From NCBI RefSeq assembly GCF_036850765.1, contig NC_089492.1, positions 289,452,590 to 289,516,589 on the forward strand: a stretch of DNA of 64,000 bases, in the 5' to 3' direction. How positions within the stretch are numbered: the first letter of the stretch is position 1; every line of letters starts with the position of its first letter. A model generated the notes under the pieces. It had not been told where the DNA came from and did not search any database. It worked only from the letters and a program-made list of their open reading frames with translations. The translations under genes and the position numbers were made by a program. The stretch is from Saccopteryx bilineata (Eukaryota > Chordata > Mammalia > Chiroptera > Emballonuridae). Of the stretch, positions 43,911-55,868 are shown piece after piece.

Positions 43911-46900
43911 TTGCAAGAAAAATTTGAGGCCTAAGGTGTTAGAGGATGTTCACGTGCTTCTACCATATGTCTGGAGACACCACCTGTCTGGGTGGACCTG
44001 AATCCAAGCTCAAGTCTGAGGTCCCGGGACTTTCAGCTTGTTTCCCTGGACCCATAAGGTCAGTAAAGGTGAAGCTCGGTCTTCCAGCTCTTTCTTGTGA
44101 ACACATAAATCCCTTGAGGGCAAAACCATCTGGGCGTACCTTCCTAGATCCTCCTCTTCTGCCCTTTGGCTGGTTTGATGTGTTTTTTTTTTAAGATGAA
44201 AATAAAATAATTTTTCATTCAGCTTTGTTGGCTGTCCCAAGTGGGAAGGTTGGTCTTATTTACCGAATTCACCACTGTAGGGGGCAGGGTCCCTGCTGAC
44301 ACGCCCAAAGGTGCGGACTATTCAGCACGTTGTCTTTGTGTAGCTGGTGTCGGATCCTAAACCATGGTGTGTTTTAAAAGCGCAAGAAACTCAAGGTTGT
44401 TGGACTCATCCTGAGGTAGAACAGATGGCTTTCTGGGGCCAGCTAAGCCACAGCAGGGTCTGGAAGTCCCCGGGGCCCCTGAGTCTCCCTCCATGTTCTG
44501 TTGTCACTTCTGTGAGAACAGCCTTTTTGCATCTAAGTCAGATCACATCCCTGCTCTCTTAGAGCCTCTGAAGGCTCCCATCTCACTCAGAATAGGAGCC
44601 AAAGCCCTCCCTGGCCCTTACGGAACCCGATGTCTTGTCTCCCCCCCGACTTCACCTTCTCCCCCTTGTTGACCCTCTTTCAGCCATACTGGTCCCCTTG
44701 AGTTTCCCTCAACAGGGTGACCAACTCATCCTGGTTTTAAAACTGAAAGCTCGATGTCCTGGGAACCCTCTCAATCTGGGGCAAACTGGAATAGTCGGTC
44801 ACCTTAGCTTGAACGCAAGCTGGGCCTCAGGGCCTTTGCACTTGCTACTTTCTGAGCCTGAGCTGCTGTTGGACCCCAGATAACTGCACTGCTCATCATT
44901 CCAGCCTCTGCCACAATCACCTTCCTCAGTGAGGGCGTATCCAAAATAATGCGCAGCTGCACATAGACCCGCACACACAGTCACTCTTTATCACCCGTTA
45001 TTTTTCTGGAGATACAAATGACTAGGACCCAGTCAGCACCTTTCCAGGACCTCGAGGACCAGTATTTGCTACAATGCCAAGACGGGCTAAGACCCAGCAG
45101 CTGCCTTACCCAGTTTCTGCCTCCCTAGCCTAGGCCTGCAACCTGGGCTTGGGGGACATTGGGGTCCTTGATGTGTGAGGTCCCCCGGGTCTCTGCTGAG
45201 GGCATCCAAGGGGACAGTAACAGTAGTTTCCAAACATCGGGGCCGGTGTTCCAACAATGAGCTAGATATTTTGAAATCCCAGCTGTCCTGGAAGTCTGGC
45301 TCGTCTTTTCTGCGGTCAGGAGGCTGGCCCAGGAGGGAGCCTTTGTTCCTTGGACAGACTTGGCCCTTGAGAAGGCCCGGCCTCTCAGGCTGTCTGGCCA
45401 GGTTTAAAAGTCTGCAGTGGCCAGCAGGCAGAGGCAGCAGTGAGACTGGAATGTGGCCATTGTGCCACAGCCCCAGACAGCGCTCAAGAAATAGGCCTTC
45501 ATTTCCTCCTCCTTCCCCCACCTGGGCTAGGAAAACCCTGGCTGCCCACTGACACAGTGCCTGGATCTGGCCAGGGTCTCAGCTCCTCCAAGGTGGCGAC
45601 CAGATCTGACCCCAAGCTAAACGTCCAGGGCTGTGGGCTGCCCCTGAGTGGGGCTCTTCTTGGGGGCCAGGGAGCCCTGGTGATACCTTTACCTTTGAGG
45701 CGGAAGTAAGCCCAGCTGGACTGATCCTTGAGGTATTCAGAAGTCAGCCCTGGCGAGAAATAGTCGATCGAGAATCTATCCAAGTCTATATCCACAAGCA
45801 TTCCTCTGACGCCTGCTCTGGGCCGCTGGGCCTGGGCCTGCTTTCAGGGGGAACGAAGCCAGTAGCTGCTTTCAAGGGGCTCCCAGTCTAGATGGAGCCG
45901 AGACTCCGTTGTTCCTGTGTGTCCCCTGCAGCAGAACGAGGACCCACGGGTGGGGTCCTACACCATTGATCCCCCAGGAGCAGGGGCTGGGGATAAGTCC
46001 CCAAGGGTCCGAGCGGCCGTGCCAGGGAGGGTGGTAGGTTTTTAGTCAAAGCAGGGACATTTTCAGATTTGCATTGCATTCTTGCTGTGGTGCCCCCACT
46101 GGGAGCGAACCCTGAGTGTGAGCCCGCCCTCCCAATCACCTCCTCTGACCGCCACAGCAACCCTGTGGTGTAGCCGCTGCTCCTGTGAGGGAACTAAGAC
46201 CCAGAGAGGCTAAGCGAGTTGCCCAAGACACCACAACTGGCAGGAGCTGGAGCCGGGATCTGAACCCAGGTGCCAGGCTGCATTGTGGAGGTTGACATGA
46301 GCAAGGTGAGGTGGGGCCCAGGCAGGATGGTGGGGACCTGAGCTGGGGCCGGGGCTTGGAATGGCCTGGGCACCTAGTCTGTAGCCAGCCCAGCCTAGGC
46401 TGCACTGGTGCCCAGGCTGTGGTGGGTACATGGTTGGGTGACAGTGGTCAGGACTGATGCTGGACATGAGTGGACCTCTCATCCCATCACCTCTGGGGAG
46501 CCACCTTGGTCTGAGGGGCCTGTTGTCTGTCCCCCCACATTCAGGGCAGCTCAGGGCTCCAGGCCCCTGGAATGGGCCACTTGAGCCCACGTGCTCAGCT
46601 CAGGGTTCTGAGCAGCTGTGGTCAGGAAGGGCCATTGACTGGACCTGGGAGCAAGTGGAACTTGACCATGTTAGCCACGGAGGGGGCAGCGGCGGACAGA
46701 GCGTGGTGCAGAGATGCCGGTGCAGCGTCCACCGGCCTCCTGGCTGACCCCAGCGGATCTATGGGTCCCTCAGCTTCCTGCGCTGTAAGATGGGGGTGGG
46801 GGTGATTGTAATGGTGACAGGATCATTAGGCTCTTGGTCCAGGACCTGGCACACAGTGGGACTTGGCAGTGTTAGTGTTCCTACCATTTGTCTCACCAGG

Positions 46901-49900
46901 AGCTGGAGAAAGAGGACAGAACAGGGTCCCTGGCTGAGCAGGACCAGGTTCTGAGGACGCAGGCTATCCCCTACCCTGGCTGCAGGGGCCCAGCTCCTCC
47001 TGAGCCTGGCACGCTGTTCCTAGGCTGTGGTGCTGGGTCACACACATGCGTACCCTCTGTGCCCTCCGTGTCTGGGGCAGCCCAGCTGTGTGGGGGTGAA
47101 GCCTGCAGTGCCCACTCCAGGGACGGAGCAGGAGCCACTGTCCTGGGCCCTGTTATACCTGTGTGTCTCAGTCCCAGCTCTGGGGCCCTCCACAAATTGG
47201 AAAAAGGGCCATGTGGGCAGCACAGGAAGTGCGGGTCACCTTTGACCCCTCCTGGCATGGTGAGTGCAGCCTGCTCTGATGGCCGGTGGGCCGCAGTAGC
47301 CATGGGCTGTGAGGAGGTGTTTGGGGAGAGGGTTGGGCAGGCTTGTAGCCAGGTGGCTGCAGCCCAGCTCTCCACTAGCACCTTCCAAATGGATGGACCC
47401 ACAGATGGCTGAGGCTTCAGGCCCATGTTTCCAGTCTCCAGAATGGTTGGCTGGGCAAGGAGTTTCTGTGCTGCCCACGCCAGGCCCCACCCCGCCTCCA
47501 GTGCCAGCCTCGGGCGCACCCACCGCCTGCCAACCTGGGATTGGCCTCTACCCCACCCTGGGCCCCCACCAGGGGCCACCACCAGGCTGTGGTCCTGAAG
47601 GGTCCGTGGCTGCCCCCGGCCAGGTGGGGGCAGATTGTTCTCACATCCCAGAGCTGGGGGTCTGATGAGTGTGGGTGGTCCGTGGGACACATCCCCTGGG
47701 GCTTGGCCGCTGGGCAGAGGCTGGGGAGCAGGAGGGCTGGGTTACATAACGGGCCTCTGGCTGGCTGGCCGGCTTCACTTTCTGCAGCCCGACCTGGGAA
47801 CACAGCACAGCGCAGCCGTGAGGATGCTTCTCACGCGAGCCGGGCGGCTGGCACCGGGCACAGCCTGTCAGCACCAGCTCTGCTTCCAGCCAACCCCTCC
47901 ACGCACAGCTGGCACTGCCAGCCGCCCTGGGGGTCCAGACAGGCCTCCCCAAATGCCAGAAGGGGGAGGAAAGGATGTGGTCACCAGCACCTGGGGATGC
48001 TCAGAGGACCACAGAGGGTCATGGCGGACTTCGCCTAGAGGAGGGGGCCAGAAAGGGAAGGCCCCTTGTCAGGGGGCAGCCCCCCCCTCAAGTCTTCACC
48101 CTGGGCGCACACCTGCTCTGCCAGGCTCCCTGGGTAGCCCACCGTGGACGGGATCTCGTGGAGACGATGCAGGGGGGTTCTCTCCTTAACCCATCTAACA
48201 GCTGTGAAATTGGAGTCTTCACGACGTGTCTTGCACAAGGCTGCCCAACTAGAGTGGCCGAGGGAGGACCCTGAACTGGTCCCACTCCTGGGTCAGCCAG
48301 GGTGAGTGTGGGGAAGGGCATGTTGGGGCCCAGCCAAGGTCTCCGATGCCGTGGCTTGCTGGGAGACTGCGGCGTGGGGTGGGTGGCGGTTCAGGCCACC
48401 TGCTCCTGTTCCCCTTTCAGCCCCTTGCTCAGCAGCATCTGGGGGCTCCTACTTCAGCCCTCGCGGGGCACTTCCGCCCTCAAGGAAATAGCTGAGTTTC
48501 CAAGTTCAAAGATGCTTGGTCCCTCCCCTTGTCCAAGGCCCTTGAGAGGCCCTGGATGAAGCAGCCTCAGCTTTCTGGCTCCCTGTCCCTCTGTCTGTCC
48601 CTGCCCCAGCCCCAGCCTAGGGCCAGGGAGAGAGGTCCCCAGCCTCAAGGACAGTCCCAGGGGAGGCATGGCTATTGGCCTCCAGTTCCCCTTAGATTGT
48701 CCCATCAGGAGGCCGAGAGATTCTGGGGGGACTGAGGCAGGGAGAGAGGCCTTGGGGCTGTCAGAGGAGGGGCTTCCAGCTGGGACCACCCCAACAGTCC
48801 TGGGGGCTGAGCCTGCTTCTCTGTGCTCTGCAGTAGCTGCGTCATTGAGGGCCAGGTGCTGTGGTCCCTGGCTTGTCCCTTTTGAGCTGTGTGGCCTGGA
48901 CAAGTTAGCCCTTCTCCCCGTGAGCTTTTCCACCCCTGTCGTGGGGCTGACATGAGGATTCAAGGAGATAACAGAGGGGCCATGCTCAGCACGGGCTCTG
49001 GCCCTCTGAAGTGTAGCTGTCATCACCTGGGGCTGGGGACAGAGCAATGCGCAAGGCAGTTATGCAGCCCAGCACCTCGCCCAGGGGGTCTCAGAGGCCA
49101 CGGAGCCCCACCTCCTTCCCTCTGGGAGCCCAACAGCCAGCCTGGGTTTCTTTCTTCTGGGTCGCTCTATTTTTCTTTATTTTCTTGCCAACGATCTAGT
49201 TTCCTGGCTTTCCTCAGATCGGGGAGGGCTGGGGCGGCCCCCTGCCTTTGACACTGGCTGCCTCTGGGTGGTGAGCTGGGGTGGCATCCTGGGGCACCGA
49301 CGAGCCCTTTAGCCAGCCCAGTGGGCCTGCCCTGACCCCTGGTATGCTGGGCCGCCCTTGGGAATGGAGAGGAAGGTGTGAGGCAGGGCTGGGGAGGCCT
49401 CTGGCCGGATAGAGGAGTGTGGGTGACTCTCTGTGGGAGCCAGAGGAGGACATCAGGCCACAGGGCTGGCAGGGAGCGGAAGCAGGAGGCACATTTGGGG
49501 ACGGAAGGAACCTGGGGCTGAGGCTCATGCGCCCTGGGGAGCGGGGGCGGGGCAGGCACCGCTGGGTCTCCCCCGGTGGGTGTATTCAGGGAGTGGGGCT
49601 CCTTGTGTTTGCCCCAAAGCTGAGGGTAGAAAGAAATCTTGTCACTACCCCACCCATAGCAGGAGGCTGCTTTGGAGCGGGCCGTTCTGAGACCATAACC
49701 AAGGGTGGTCCATGCCAGGTCTGGTGCAAAGGGGTCTGTGCTGGGTAGCTGCTCAGGGACCGCCCCCAGCTCTGCAGCCCTGCCTCCATCAGCTGGGCAC
49801 TAGGACCAGCATGGCTGCTTGGGGACAGATTGTCTCACTCCCCAAGCTCAGCCTGACACCCCCAGGCTGGCCGTTTGCCTGTGAACATGAGCTGGGCCAC

Positions 49901-51640
49901 CCCCGAACTCCTGTGGGCTCAGGCCCAGGCCACGTGGGTGCCAGAGATCAAGGATTAAAGGGCCTACGTGTGTCCACCCCCGGCCCCGAGCCCCAGGAGG
50001 AGGGCAGGAAGGCATATGGTTTGAATTACTCTGCTGCCTCTTGGCACCTTAGCCCTCAGCTAGGGGTGTGCAGGCTGCCTGGACGGCCACCCGAGCATCC
50101 TCCCACCCACCGTAGCTCCAGGGTGACCCCCCTGGAAAGCAGATCCCTCTGCCAGCTCCCCTGCCTGGGGCCTCGTGCCTCTCTGTGGCCAGGCGTCTGG
50201 TAGGTGGGGTGTTTGCCTCTGCCCAGGCTCTGCCTCTGACTCCAGGCTAGCTCTTCTGGGGCCCTCGCAGGCCGGAGGGCCACGGGAGGGTGAGACAGAG
50301 GCAGCTGGGCAATGTGGCGTTTCTGGGTTCCCGTGGGGCCAGCCCACTGCCCTCTGACCCCCAGAGTTGGCTTTGAAGCCAGACACAACTGGGTTCAGAT
50401 CCCAGTTCCGCTGCTTATTAGCTGGGCCTGTTTCCTCATCTGTGCCTTGAGGACAATCCCCCCTCCATGGTGGAAACCAGAAGGCGTGGGCAGGCCTTGC
50501 TCGGGACCCTGAGTACCAGGACAGAGGACTCTCCCCAGACAGCTGGCGTAGGTTTTTGTTTTTTTCTTCTTTTTCTTTCTAACTGGGTAAACATTTGCAG
50601 TTTTTACGAGGCTTTGAGATAAATGGACTCATAACTTTTATTTTCTGCACAGCTGCTTCTTTACCTCTCCTTAGGGGTCTTCTGGTGGGTGGCTCGCACC
50701 CATCCCCAAGCTCTCCCACCCACCAGCCCTTCCCACCTCCCCGCCCCACCCCACCCTTCCATCCCCAGCCTTGCGCCCACAGTGCAGAAGGCACGGAAGC
50801 TTCATACTGACGGTGCCGGAGGTTCTTTGCACGCGTTCAGCCTGCCCAGGGCTCTGTGCACAGTGCTGCCCCTGGTGTGGGTGACACTGTCCAAGGAGGG
50901 AGACAGGGGTGGGTGGGCTACCGGGTGAAATGTGGCCAGCCCAGGGCAGGGAGAGGCCCCTGAGGAGAGCCCAGCTGGCCGATTCCAGGGCTCGCTGGCA
51001 GCCTGACTGTGAGGCCCGGCTGGCAGCTCCAGCCCTCTGACCCCCAGAGCCTCCTGCAGGCCTTTGCTCAGAGGAGCTGGGAGGTGTGCCTCGAGCTTCC
51101 TGGGGAGGGTGCCCAGTCAGGCAGCTGAAGTCAGCTCTGGGGGTCATTCCACGGCGCCCGACTGGGTGCTTCCACTCCTCATTCAGAAATACTGCAGGGC
51201 CCAGCTAGGCCTGGGGGCTGGGGTCAGAGGTCAGGGCCAGGGGGCTGGGATTGTTCCTGGGGCAGCACATTTTTCTTCTCTGAAAATTTATCTTAGCAAA
51301 GAGACCACGGAACAATCAGACTCTTTTCTGGGTCTCTGTGGTCCCCAGACGGCCAGCCCATCTTCTCAGTGGGGGCTCTAAGGGGGCCGGGAAGTCGAAA
51401 TTTGTAAAATGTCTGTAGGAGGAAAAGAAAGGCGCTTTGTGTGGGGCCGGGGCCCTGGCCATTGGTCAGCTCCAGGGCCCCCAACCGCTCCCAGAATGCT
51501 TCCTTCCCCGGGGAGGGTTGAGCTGGCCAGCCCAAGGCCAGCCCCAGGATCCCTGCAGCCCCTCTGTGGTCCCTGGGTCCCCGGGGCTGCCCAGCCTCGG
51601 AGGGCACGGGCCTGGTGGGCAGGCCGTCCCAGGCCTCAGC
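43911..51640. other. GC-rich stretch upstream of PLEKHG5; MIR remnants only
   Basis: No young SINE is seen. A MIR remnant is readable near 46120-46275 (GAGGGAACTAAGACCCAGAG, GGATCTGAACCC). Long frames such as the minus-strand one at 46971-47690 are products of high GC and have no domain. A short exon-like minus-strand frame near 45716-45802 is described in the findings. This is probably intergenic or PLEKHG5 intron. Confidence 0.5.
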
Positions 51641-51773
51641 ATGTTTCTCTACTGGAAGAAGCGGGGCGCCTATGAGCTGGAGGCCCTGCCCGGTACACTG
51701 GCCGGGCTGGAGCTGGGAGCCGTGGAGCGCTTCTCCTGGAGCTCCACCCTGGACATCATCGAGGACCTCGGGG
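51641..51773 (+). CDS. PLEKHG5: Probable alternative first coding exon of PLEKHG5
   Basis: A 133-nt open segment begins with ATG in good context (A at -3) and encodes 44 residues starting MFLYWKKRGAYELEALPG and ending STLDIIEDLG plus one base. It stops at a strong donor, GGG then gtaggt. The leftover base is G, the same phase and base as the CpG-island exon ending ATGG at 60726, so splicing to 61612 gives a continuous frame (ending EDLG-D-TGSLAEEK). The peptide looks like real protein: mixed composition with aromatic and acidic residues, unlike the Pro/Ala-rich frames around it. Upstream the frame stays open and a weak CAG lies just before the ATG, so it could instead be an internal exon. Assignment to PLEKHG5 is inferred from strand, phase and position. 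Confidence 0.6.
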
Positions 51774-54700
51774 GTAGGTGTGGCCCCCTTCCCGGGCGGG
51801 CTTTCAGGAGGCTCCCACACCTGGTCTCCCTGGCCACCTTCCATTTGGCCAGAGCCTGTAGCCCGGTCACTGTGCACATGCCACCGTCAGTCACTGGCTC
51901 AGCAGTGGTGTGGGGGCCAGTGCCCCTCCTGGGAGCCGCTGCTGGTGGAGGAGAAGGGCCTGAGCTCGAGGACCTGAGGGCCTCAGGGGCAGGGGCAGCA
52001 AGGTGGGCTTGCTGGGCCGGACAGTGTGGGCCCGGCAGCGGGGCCTGGAGCGGGCAGCCAGGGCTGTGGGCTTCAGGCTGGGGCTCGGCCTCTGTCTTCC
52101 GCCTTCACGATCGGGGCCATGCAATGGGACAAGTGCTTCTGGAATGTTCATGGTCAGGGTCCCAGGACATGTGTCACTTCTCCCATAATCCCCTTTGCGG
52201 ATGAGGAAGCAGGACAGCGAGGTGAAGGCCCCTGAAGGGTAAAACGGGTGGCAAGAACGCCGAGCCCTGCAGCCTGTACTCGGAGGCCGACCTGGCCTTT
52301 TCCTGGACGTGGGAGGTTGAGAAGGCCGTGTACATGGGCATGACAATGCCAGCAGGGTCACGGGGACTGACGGGGATGACGCGGACAGAGGCACAGTCCA
52401 TGCGGATGTTATGCCGTTATTCCATAGTAGCCCGTGGCTTCCATCTGTCGATGCTTCTGGGCCAGTGCTGGACACCTGGCCTGGCCTGGCCTGGCCCTCA
52501 GAAGCCGGGCAGGGAGCAGGGTCCTGGGCCTCAGTTCTCTCCTCCGCTCACCACATCTTGGGCGCCAGGCCCAGACGATGCAGGAGCTTCTCCTGGTGCA
52601 GCCTCCCCGGCGCAGTGTGGGTCTTCCCTGACCATTCCTGCGACCAGTGGGGACAGAAAGTGATGGCCAGGCCTGGGGGTTCACCATGGAAGGGGACCAC
52701 ATGGGTCATGGGTTCCACAAAGCAGTGACAAACGCTGGCCCAGAAGCGAGAAGGACAGGTGTGCCTCATCTGATGAGCCCCGTCCTGCTTCCTGTCTGTC
52801 TGGCTGCCGTGGACGGGGGAGTGCGGCTGCATGGAGAGGTGGGCGGGCGCCATGCTCACCGGGGCCCCAGGAGCTGGGGCACCTGCAGAGGTGTGTGCAG
52901 GAGGCTGGGAGGACAGGACTGTGTGAGGAGGAGCCCATAAGGCAAGGTGGGGCATGGAAAGGGGCCCGTGGGGAGGTGGAGGGCCAGGCTGGGGAGGAAC
53001 CCCGTCTGCAGGCAGCGGGTGGGTCGGGGCAGTGTGGATGCGGGACAGGCTGTGGGAGTCCCGCCTGCCTACACTGCTTCCCCTGGCAGGTTCCTGTCTG
53101 CCTGAGGCAGGTGGGGTGGCCCACATCCTCACAGGGCCAGAGATTTGCCTGAGGTCATTTAGCCAGTCCCAGCCATGAGCCCAGGAGGCCCAGCAGGGTC
53201 TCTGTTACCCCCTAATCAGACTGTGCACCCTGGTCTCCCAGGCATCTCCCTTCATCTCTGTCATTGAGGGAAGCCCACACTCTCTTCCTGCTGAGCCCTC
53301 TGCCTGGGATGCCCTGACCACTCGGTGTATCTCGGGGACAACTTCTGAGAAGCCTACTCCCCCCACTGAGTCCCCGGACAGGAAGGTCCTTGCGGCCTCT
53401 GGGGCCCCACAACTGACATTTAAAGAGGACTTGTCCAGTGTCAAGACTTTTGAAAGCCTTGGCTCCTGGCATCTTTGTGCCCACCCTTTGAGGTAGGGAC
53501 AATTCTTAGAGTGTCCCCTGTACTCTGGAAGGGAAGGCTCAGCGAGGTTGTAAGTGGTGGCGCCCAGACCCACAACTCTGACCCTCAGCCTCAGAGCCAC
53601 CAGACAAGGCCCTGCGTGCCCGTGCATCCCCGTGCCCGCTCTACCCCGGCTGGGGGAGGGGCCCCGGCCCACAGTGGATGGGTGGGTACACGGCACATGG
53701 CAGGCCCCGGGGTGAGCTGAGGCAGGCCGGGTGGGCGAGCAGGCACACAGCTGTCTGTGTGGGCTCTGTCCTCTGCAGCCAGCCGGTCCCTGGCCTGGGC
53801 CCATCAAGGGTAGGCGGTGAGCCCTGGTGCCAGCCGGGCCCCGTGATGCGGGTGGGGCTTGTGCCCAGAGCGTGACTGTCCTGACTTGGAATCTCAGACC
53901 TGTTTCTGCAGCCCTGCGCCTGTCCCTCGCTCGGCCATTCTCGGTTCCTCCGAGGAGCCTGGGGAGGAAGCCCATGGGAGACAAACGGGCAGGTGACCAC
54001 AGCAGCCTTCATCAGAGGAAGTGGCCGGCTGGCCCCAGGCCAGGGGGCAGGAACTGTGTGGACAGTTTCTCTGGCCCCAGGAAGGAATTCTGAATGTGTC
54101 CACCCACCTCTACTTGCTGAGCCCGAGGGCCGTGGGCAGGTGGGGCAGTAGTTGGCATCTCCAGGCCTCAGAGGACAATGCCAGAGTTGGTTCTGGTCTA
54201 TAGGCATGGGCAGCATCAGAGGCCATGGTCCATGCCCCCTTCTCCCCACTGATGGTCCTGCCCCAAGATGCTCGATGAGGCTTTGGGAAGGGGACCACAT
54301 TTCTTTCCCAGGCCACTGGGATGCTCTGACCAGTGTCGGAGGAGGGAGGGGTAGAGAGATCCTGGGGCCAGTGACATTTGCCCAGAACATGCCCTTCTGG
54401 CTTTTGACCAGATGTGGGCCAAATCTGACGCGTCTACAGGCTGCCCCGATGAGGGGCGCAGTCCTCGCCCAGCCTGCGGCAGCTGCCCAAGCACAGAGGG
54501 CGGGGTTAGCGTAGGAGGGGGCATTCAAGGCCACAGCTGCTTCCTGGAGGTGACAACCTGTGTGCGGCCAGGCCTGTGCTTGGAAGATGGTGGGTAGGGA
54601 GGCCCTGCCTTCTTGGGGCAAAAAGGTTGATTGGCGGGGGGCTCGAAAGGTGAAGGAGTCCCGTGCAGAATGACAACAAGGGCAGTTTCTTGTATACTTG

Positions 54701-55058
54701 TATCAGCCTGGGGCCAGGCTGATACAACAATGGGGGGATAAATTCATGGGTACCAAGCACCCAACCGTGGGACACTGTGGGGCAGTTTTGCTTAATGATT
54801 AGGAGAACAGACTTGGAGTCTGATGGGCCTGGGCTCAAGTTGTAGCCTCATCACTCACTCACTAGCTGCATGGCCTTGGGCAAGTTGCCCAGCCCTCTGA
54901 GACTCAGCTTCTTCATCTGTGAAATGGCACAATGATCAAATCTCAAACTCACTGTTGTGGGGAACAGTGCTATCCAGTAGAGAGATTCGTTTATTCATCA
55001 AAATAGATCACATCTTTAAAATTTTTCTATTAGCCACATTAAAAAACAAACTAACTAA
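51774..55058. other. GC-rich probable PLEKHG5 intron, no recognised gene
   Basis: Apart from a MIR at 54785-54960 nothing is recognised. The 326-codon minus-strand frame at 53641-54621 and others are low-complexity by-products of GC content. A CTGGCCTGGC-type short tandem run is at 52476-52496. Confidence 0.5.
54785..54960 (+). repeat. Ancient MIR repeat
   Basis: Clear MIR core: GAACAGACTTGGAGTCTGAT, TAGCTGCATGGCCTTGGGCA, CTTCTTCATCTGTGAAATGG. Confidence 0.85.
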
Positions 55059-55495
55059 CCCTGGCCGGTTGGCTCAGCGGTAGAGCGTCGGCCTAGCGTG
55101 CGGAGGACCCGGGTTCGATTCCTGGCCAGGGCACATAGGAGAAGCGCCCATTTGCTTCTCCACCCCTCCGCCGCGCTTTCCTCTCTGTCTCTCTCTTCCC
55201 CTCCAGCAGCCAAGGCTCCATTGGAGCAAAGATGGCCCGGGCGCTGGGGATGGCCCGGGCGCTGGGGATGGCTCTGTGGCCTCTGCCCCAGGCGCTAGAG
55301 TGGCTCTGGTCGCAACATGGCGACGCCCAGGATGGGCAGATTATCGCCCCCTGGTGGGCAGAGCGTCGCCCCTGGTGGGCGTGCCGGGTGGATCCCGGTC
55401 GGGCGCATGCGGGAGTCTGTCTGACTGTCTCTCCCCGTTTCCAGCTTCAGAAAAAATGAAAAAAAAAAAAAGAAAAAAAAAAGAAAAAAAAACAA
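55059..55495 (+). mobile_element. Rhin-1-type SINE with internal 18-bp tandem duplication
   Basis: Plus-strand, full length, with perfect duplication AAAAAACAAACTAACTAA at 55041-55058 and 55496-55513. GATGGCCCGGGCGCTGGG is repeated in tandem at 55231-55248 and 55249-55266. Sequence features link it to the 41111 copy. Confidence 0.92.
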
Positions 55496-55868
55496 AAAAA
55501 ACAAACTAACTAAAACTAAAAGCAAGCAAGTAAAATTAATTTTAATGATGTATTTTACAGAACTCAATATATCCCGAACATGACCATGTTAACAAGGAAT
55601 CGATGTCACAAGTCATCGGTGAGACCATCGCTCTGTTTGGACAAGCTTCAGTGCCCATGCTCAGTAGCTAGCATAGCCTGGGGTTGCCACCAGGGGCTGC
55701 CACCGGGGGCTAGATGATGCTGCCGAGGGTCAGATGGTGAGATGAGGACGAGATGAGACCATGCGTAGGAAGCAGAGGGCTCGGCAGGTGTGAGCTAAGG
55801 CAGAGCTGTGGTATCAGCTGTGTTCCTGGAGTGACTTGATGGGGAAGATAGGTCAAAAGTAATAGTCA

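Noticed and set aside
46971..47690. 239-codon minus-strand frame
   Set aside because: Low complexity in a GC-rich stretch, no splice-consistent continuation, no recognised motif.
48454..49047. 197-codon minus-strand frame in the 48.5-kb region
   Set aside because: No domain, no splice context, composition typical of GC-rich intergenic DNA.
53641..54621. 326-codon minus-strand frame
   Set aside because: Composition is Pro/Gly/Ala/Arg/Ser-rich with no domain, and frames on both strands are open here because of high GC.
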